From: Desulfobacterales bacterium
GTDB lineage: Bacteria; Desulfobacterota; Desulfobacteria; Desulfobacterales; Desulfobacteraceae
Direction of reading: 5' to 3'
DNA length: 8,810 bases
NCBI GenBank assembly: GCA_022361095.1
Contig: JAKSBO010001118.1
Coordinates: forward strand, 1 to 8,810
The notes beneath the pieces were generated by a model that was not told the DNA's origin, made no database searches, and saw nothing but the letters and a program-made list of their open reading frames with translations. Positions 6,827 to 8,810 of the stretch are shown here, in pieces (positions within the stretch are counted from its first letter, which is position 1; each line of letters begins with the position of its first letter). A program made the translations under genes and the position numbers.

Positions 6827-6997
6827 TAAGGCCCAAGTTCAAAATAAAACCTTCCATATGGTTTGCCTTTTCATCCGTCTTCTTCGTTGTGTCAATGGGC
6901 ACATATGTTTAATATGCGCCCATTGAAGCGCCTTGAATACGAACGAAAATTCTAAACCATATTTGGGAATGTTTTATTCCGATCATGGGCCTAAATC
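6824..6997. repeat. Long imperfect inverted repeat (about 170 bp) between convergent genes
   Basis: Two arms of about 76 bases face each other across a 7-base centre (6906-6912). Matching blocks, outside in, are: GGCCCA 6830-6835 with TGGGCC 6986-6991; AATAAAAC 6843-6850 with GTTTTATT 6971-6978; ATATGGTTT 6856-6864 with AAACCATAT 6954-6962; a TTTTC..CGT.TTC block near 6868-6881 with its complement near 6938-6950; and CAATGGGC 6893-6900 with GCCCATTG 6918-6925, extended by CATA/TATG. A 3-base offset separates the outer from the inner blocks, so the arms carry substitutions and one small indel. It fills most of the gap between two convergent genes. It could be a dispersed palindromic or MITE-like element, or a bidirectional transcription end. 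No transposase, clear target duplication or coding sequence is seen. Confidence 0.75.
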
Positions 6998-7024
6998 TTT
7001 GAATCGTCCAAACAGGCCGAGGCG

Positions 7025-7654
7025 CTATTGGGGCAGATTCAAGACCGTCCGGGCAATTCGGGCCGCAGCCTCTTTCGGGCTGCGGCAGGGGAGCATCCCC
7101 GGAATGTTCGGGGCCCCGGATAGCCCGATCACCTTTTTTTCAAACTGGAGACCAAAGGCAATCTCTGAAAGGGTGCCGTACCCACCGCCTATGGCCACAA
7201 GGCAAAGCGCGGCCCGGGTCAGGATGGCATTCCTGGCCACGCCGATCCCGGTGGCCAGCGGGATGGTGACATAAGGGTTGGCGGCACCTGGGGTTTCATC
7301 GGGCAGCAGCCCCACGCAGACTCCGCCGGCACCGGCCGCCCCTTTGCAGGCCGCCTCCATCACCCCCTGGCGCCCGCCGCAGATCAGGGTCAATCCCATC
7401 CGGGCGATGAGCGTTCCCAATGCCAATGCATCTGCAAGCTGTTCTTCCGATGCCTTTCGGCCACCCAGAATCCCCACCGGTACCCGGCACCGGCCGTTCT
7501 GCTGCTGCAGCCGGGTAACGGCATCAATTTCCGTCACCGGGACAAGTTCCGCCGGAATGGCGTCAAGCGCTTCCCAGGTCCGGGTCTCAGGCGAGAAGAT
7601 CTGAGCCGAGCGCAGATTAATAAGGTTGTTCTCTATATCAAAAGCCAGTGACAT
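7025..7654 (-). CDS. LOG-like / TIGR00725-type Rossmann protein with N-terminal extension
   Basis: The C-terminal part resembles the LOG (lysine decarboxylase-like) nucleotide phosphoribohydrolase superfamily, especially the TIGR00725 branch. Counting from the ATG at 7654 (209 residues), VPVGILGGRKAS starts at about 59, LICGGRQGVMEAA at about 91, an Arg in GVARNAIL lies at 141, and GGGYGTLSEIAFGLQFEKKVIGL starts at 156. The GGxGT and Glu164 occupy the positions of the LOG nucleotide-binding and catalytic motif, though the leading Pro of PGGxGT is Gly. Known LOG enzymes release the base from nucleoside monophosphates; the substrate of this branch is not established. The first 58 or so residues form an extra segment I do not recognise. 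AGGAG is 8 bases before this ATG but only 2 before the alternative GTG at 7660, so I prefer the ATG. It is probably co-transcribed with the hydrolase 75 bases upstream. Confidence 0.8.
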   Translation of the reverse strand: MSLAFDIENNLINLRSAQIFSPETRTWEALDAIPAELVPVTEIDAVTRLQQQNGRCRVPVGILGGRKASEEQLADALALGTLIARMGLTLICGGRQGVMEAACKGAAGAGGVCVGLLPDETPGAANPYVTIPLATGIGVARNAILTRAALCLVAIGGGYGTLSEIAFGLQFEKKVIGLSGAPNIPGMLPCRSPKEAAARIARTVLNLPQ

Positions 7655-7679
7655 AACCACAACTCCTGTAACGGTCCAT

Positions 7680-7724
7680 CTCTTTGGTTATGAAACCCAA
7701 AGAGGACACAGCCGCCCTTTGTCC
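7680..7724. other. Overlapping small hairpins between hydrolase and LOG-like genes
   Basis: CTCTTTGG (7680-7687) pairs with CCAAAGAG (7697-7704), and the adjoining GGACA (7704-7708) can pair with TGTCC (7720-7724). The two stems share base 7704. Read on the minus strand, the second hairpin lies just after the hydrolase stop and is followed by a weakly T-rich TCTTTGGGTTT. It could be a leaky terminator or attenuator before the LOG-like gene. The stems are short, so confidence is low. Confidence 0.3.
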
Positions 7725-7729
7725 TGACA

Positions 7730-8521
7730 TCAGTTGCTGCGTAAAAAATCAAGCAGCGCGGCATTAAATGCTTCGGGTTGCTCAATGTTTCCCATATGGC
7801 CGGCAGCGGACAACATGCAAAGTTGTGCCCCGGGAATTTCTTCGGCCATACCCGTTGATTTCTCCGGCGGAATCGCCTTATCCTCTTTGGCGCCCACGAC
7901 CAATGCGGGAATCTTCAACCGGGGCAGCAAGGCTGATGAGTCGGCCCTGTCCCGAATCGCCTCCAGCCCCACCACCAAACCGGCGGGAGAGGTTGCCGTC
8001 ATCCAGCCGCGCACTTCGTCCACCAACGCAGAACGCCCGGCAACAGTCCGGTCTGCAAAAAGAAGCGGGATAAAAGCATCTGGCACCACATCCGGCCGGC
8101 CGGCTTTAACCTCGGCGATCAAATGGTTACGCTTGCCCCGGGCGGTTTCATCATCGGCATCGGCGCGGGTGACGATAAAACAGGCGGCTGAAAACCGTTC
8201 CGGATAGCGGGCCAGCAAGTTGAGCATCACATATCCGCCCATGGACATGCCCCCCACCACGGTTTTCTCGATTCCGAGATGATCCAGCAGCGCGATCAGA
8301 TCGTCGGCCAGCAGATCCGTTGAACCGGCCTCAGCGCCCGGCTCACTCTCCCCGAACCCCCTCAGATCGGGAACCACAGCCCGGAAACCGGCGGCAGCCA
8401 GCGCCTGCACCTGGGGGCCCCACATTTGACGGCCAAGGGGAAATCCATGAATCAACAAGACTGCAGGTCCCTCTCCTGCTTCATCATAAGCCAATTGAAT
8501 ACCGTTAAGTTCCGCTTGCAT
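7730..8521 (-). CDS. Alpha/beta hydrolase (PcaD/BioH-like esterase family)
   Basis: A predicted soluble serine hydrolase of 263 residues, the usual length for this fold. The oxyanion-hole motif is HGFP at 25-28, the nucleophile elbow is GMSMGG with S93, the acid is D214 in AKEDKAIP, and the base is H242 in AAGHMGNIEQPE, so the full catalytic triad is present in order. PDLRGFGES at 51-59 is also typical. The cap region (about 120-185) is small and helical. It resembles 3-oxoadipate enol-lactonases and general esterases, but nothing here fixes the substrate. I chose the ATG at 8521 because GGAGG (8531-8527) lies 5 bases upstream; the longer frame to 8602 would begin at the predicted promoter. 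There is no signal peptide. It leads the LOG-like gene in the same direction. Confidence 0.88.
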   Translation of the reverse strand: MQAELNGIQLAYDEAGEGPAVLLIHGFPLGRQMWGPQVQALAAAGFRAVVPDLRGFGESEPGAEAGSTDLLADDLIALLDHLGIEKTVVGGMSMGGYVMLNLLARYPERFSAACFIVTRADADDETARGKRNHLIAEVKAGRPDVVPDAFIPLLFADRTVAGRSALVDEVRGWMTATSPAGLVVGLEAIRDRADSSALLPRLKIPALVVGAKEDKAIPPEKSTGMAEEIPGAQLCMLSAAGHMGNIEQPEAFNAALLDFLRSN

Positions 8522-8605
8522 ATACCCCTCCAGAATAAAATTAAGACCAACCATGTTTACTCGCCAGGGAAATATCCTACCAGCTCCCTTTGCCCACAAC
8601 AAGTC

Positions 8606-8634
8606 TTTAAAAAAGCATTTCCCGCGGCTGTCAA
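8606..8634 (-). promoter_or_regulatory. Candidate sigma70 promoter for the hydrolase gene
   Basis: On the minus strand TTGACA (8634-8629) and TTTAAA (8611-8606) are separated by exactly 17 bases. The predicted start is near 8599, giving a leader of about 78 bases to the ATG at 8521. The -35 box is perfect and the -10 box matches TATAAT at four of six positions. Confidence 0.45.
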
Positions 8635-8668
8635 ATTCAATACCCGCCGGCTCGATAAAAAAAAGTGC

Positions 8669-8697
8669 TTGACCCGTCTATTGGTTCACACTTTAGA
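8669..8697 (+). promoter_or_regulatory. Candidate promoter for the right-edge gene
   Basis: TTGACC (8669-8674) and TTTAGA (8692-8697) are 17 bases apart on the plus strand, with a predicted start near 8704 and a leader of about 56 bases to the ATG at 8760. The -10 box is weak. The -35 box lies 35 bases from that of the divergent hydrolase promoter, so the two back-to-back promoters would be close. Confidence 0.35.
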
Positions 8698-8705
8698 ACA
8701 GGCAT

Positions 8706-8721
8706 TGTCATGGCCGTGACA
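8706..8721. promoter_or_regulatory. 16-base near-palindrome, possible operator
   Basis: TGTCATGGCCGTGACA is symmetric at 14 of 16 positions (TGTCA half-sites around a GGCC core). It starts 9 bases after the candidate -10 box and ends 38 bases before the ATG of the right-edge gene, which is where a repressor would block transcription. No specific regulator family is matched with confidence. Confidence 0.4.
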
Positions 8722-8759
8722 GAAACCATAACCAAAACTAATAAAGGAGTATTCTAATC

Positions 8760-8810
8760 ATGCAACATCAATTGACCAAAGAAGACTGGATTGATATGTT
8801 CAGACAGAGC
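8760..8810 (+). CDS. Unrecognised protein, 3'-partial (first 17 codons)
   Basis: An ATG at 8760 follows AAAGGAG (8743-8749) with a slightly long 10-base spacer and opens a frame that runs off the right edge. The visible residues are MQHQLTKEDWIDMFRQS, a hydrophilic start with an amphipathic LTKEDWIDMF stretch and no signal peptide. This is too little to assign a family. A candidate promoter and a near-palindromic operator lie upstream, which supports it being a real, separately regulated gene. Confidence 0.65.
   Translation, partial: MQHQLTKEDWIDMFRQS

Noticed and set aside
6933..7274. 113-codon plus-strand frame
   Set aside because: It starts inside the long inverted repeat and runs antisense through the LOG-like gene, with no ribosome site and no recognisable domain.
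8522..8602. Longer hydrolase start at 8602
   Set aside because: It falls at the predicted transcription start and would add 27 residues before the normal fold; the ATG at 8521 has a strong ribosome site.
8669..8697. MerR-type promoter with a long spacer
   Set aside because: The spacer is 17 bases, not 19-20, and carries no dyad between the boxes.

Overview
The window looks like chromosomal DNA from a Gram-negative proteobacterium-like organism. My best guess is a sulfate-reducing, Desulfobacterales-type member of the Desulfobacterota. The guess rests on overall style: moderate GC, strong AGGAG ribosome sites, a class I adenylate cyclase beside a receiver-TPR protein, and a small Arg-Arg repeat protein. 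No marker gene fixes it.

Layout. (1) Bases 1-2428, plus strand: the 3' two thirds of a class I adenylate cyclase (cyaA), cut by the left edge, followed 8 bases later by a degenerate receiver-TPR protein whose start is probably translationally coupled to it. (2) Bases 2443-2595, minus strand: a 50-residue protein with xRR triplets on a six-residue period, convergent with the receiver-TPR gene. About 345 bases upstream of it hold no firm gene. (3) Bases 2941-5595, minus strand: a two-gene operon of a YbjT-like SDR/DUF2867 protein and a metallo-beta-lactamase-fold lipoprotein, with a candidate promoter at 5640-5666. (4) Bases 5769-6782, plus strand: a DUF523-DUF1722 protein of the TudS/RudS desulfidase type, divergent from the operon, in which the expected third cluster cysteine reads as serine. 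(5) Bases 6783-7024: a nested hairpin and a very long imperfect inverted repeat fill the gap between convergent genes. (6) Bases 7025-8521, minus strand: a LOG-like (TIGR00725-type) protein with an extra N-terminal segment and an alpha/beta hydrolase, in visibly GC-richer DNA. (7) Bases 8522-8810: a divergent promoter region with a 16-base near-palindrome, and the first 17 codons of an unrecognised plus-strand gene.

How it fits together. The best functional pairing is the cyclase with the pseudo-receiver TPR protein, which suggests cAMP synthesis with a non-phosphorylated adaptor. The SDR/lipoprotein pair is probably one transcript. The remaining genes look like independent housekeeping or salvage functions. 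I see no insertion sequence, CRISPR array, tRNA, rRNA or phage gene. The points most worth a second look are the shortened cyclase with its pseudo-receiver partner, the Cys-to-Ser change in the desulfidase-like protein, and the long inverted repeat.
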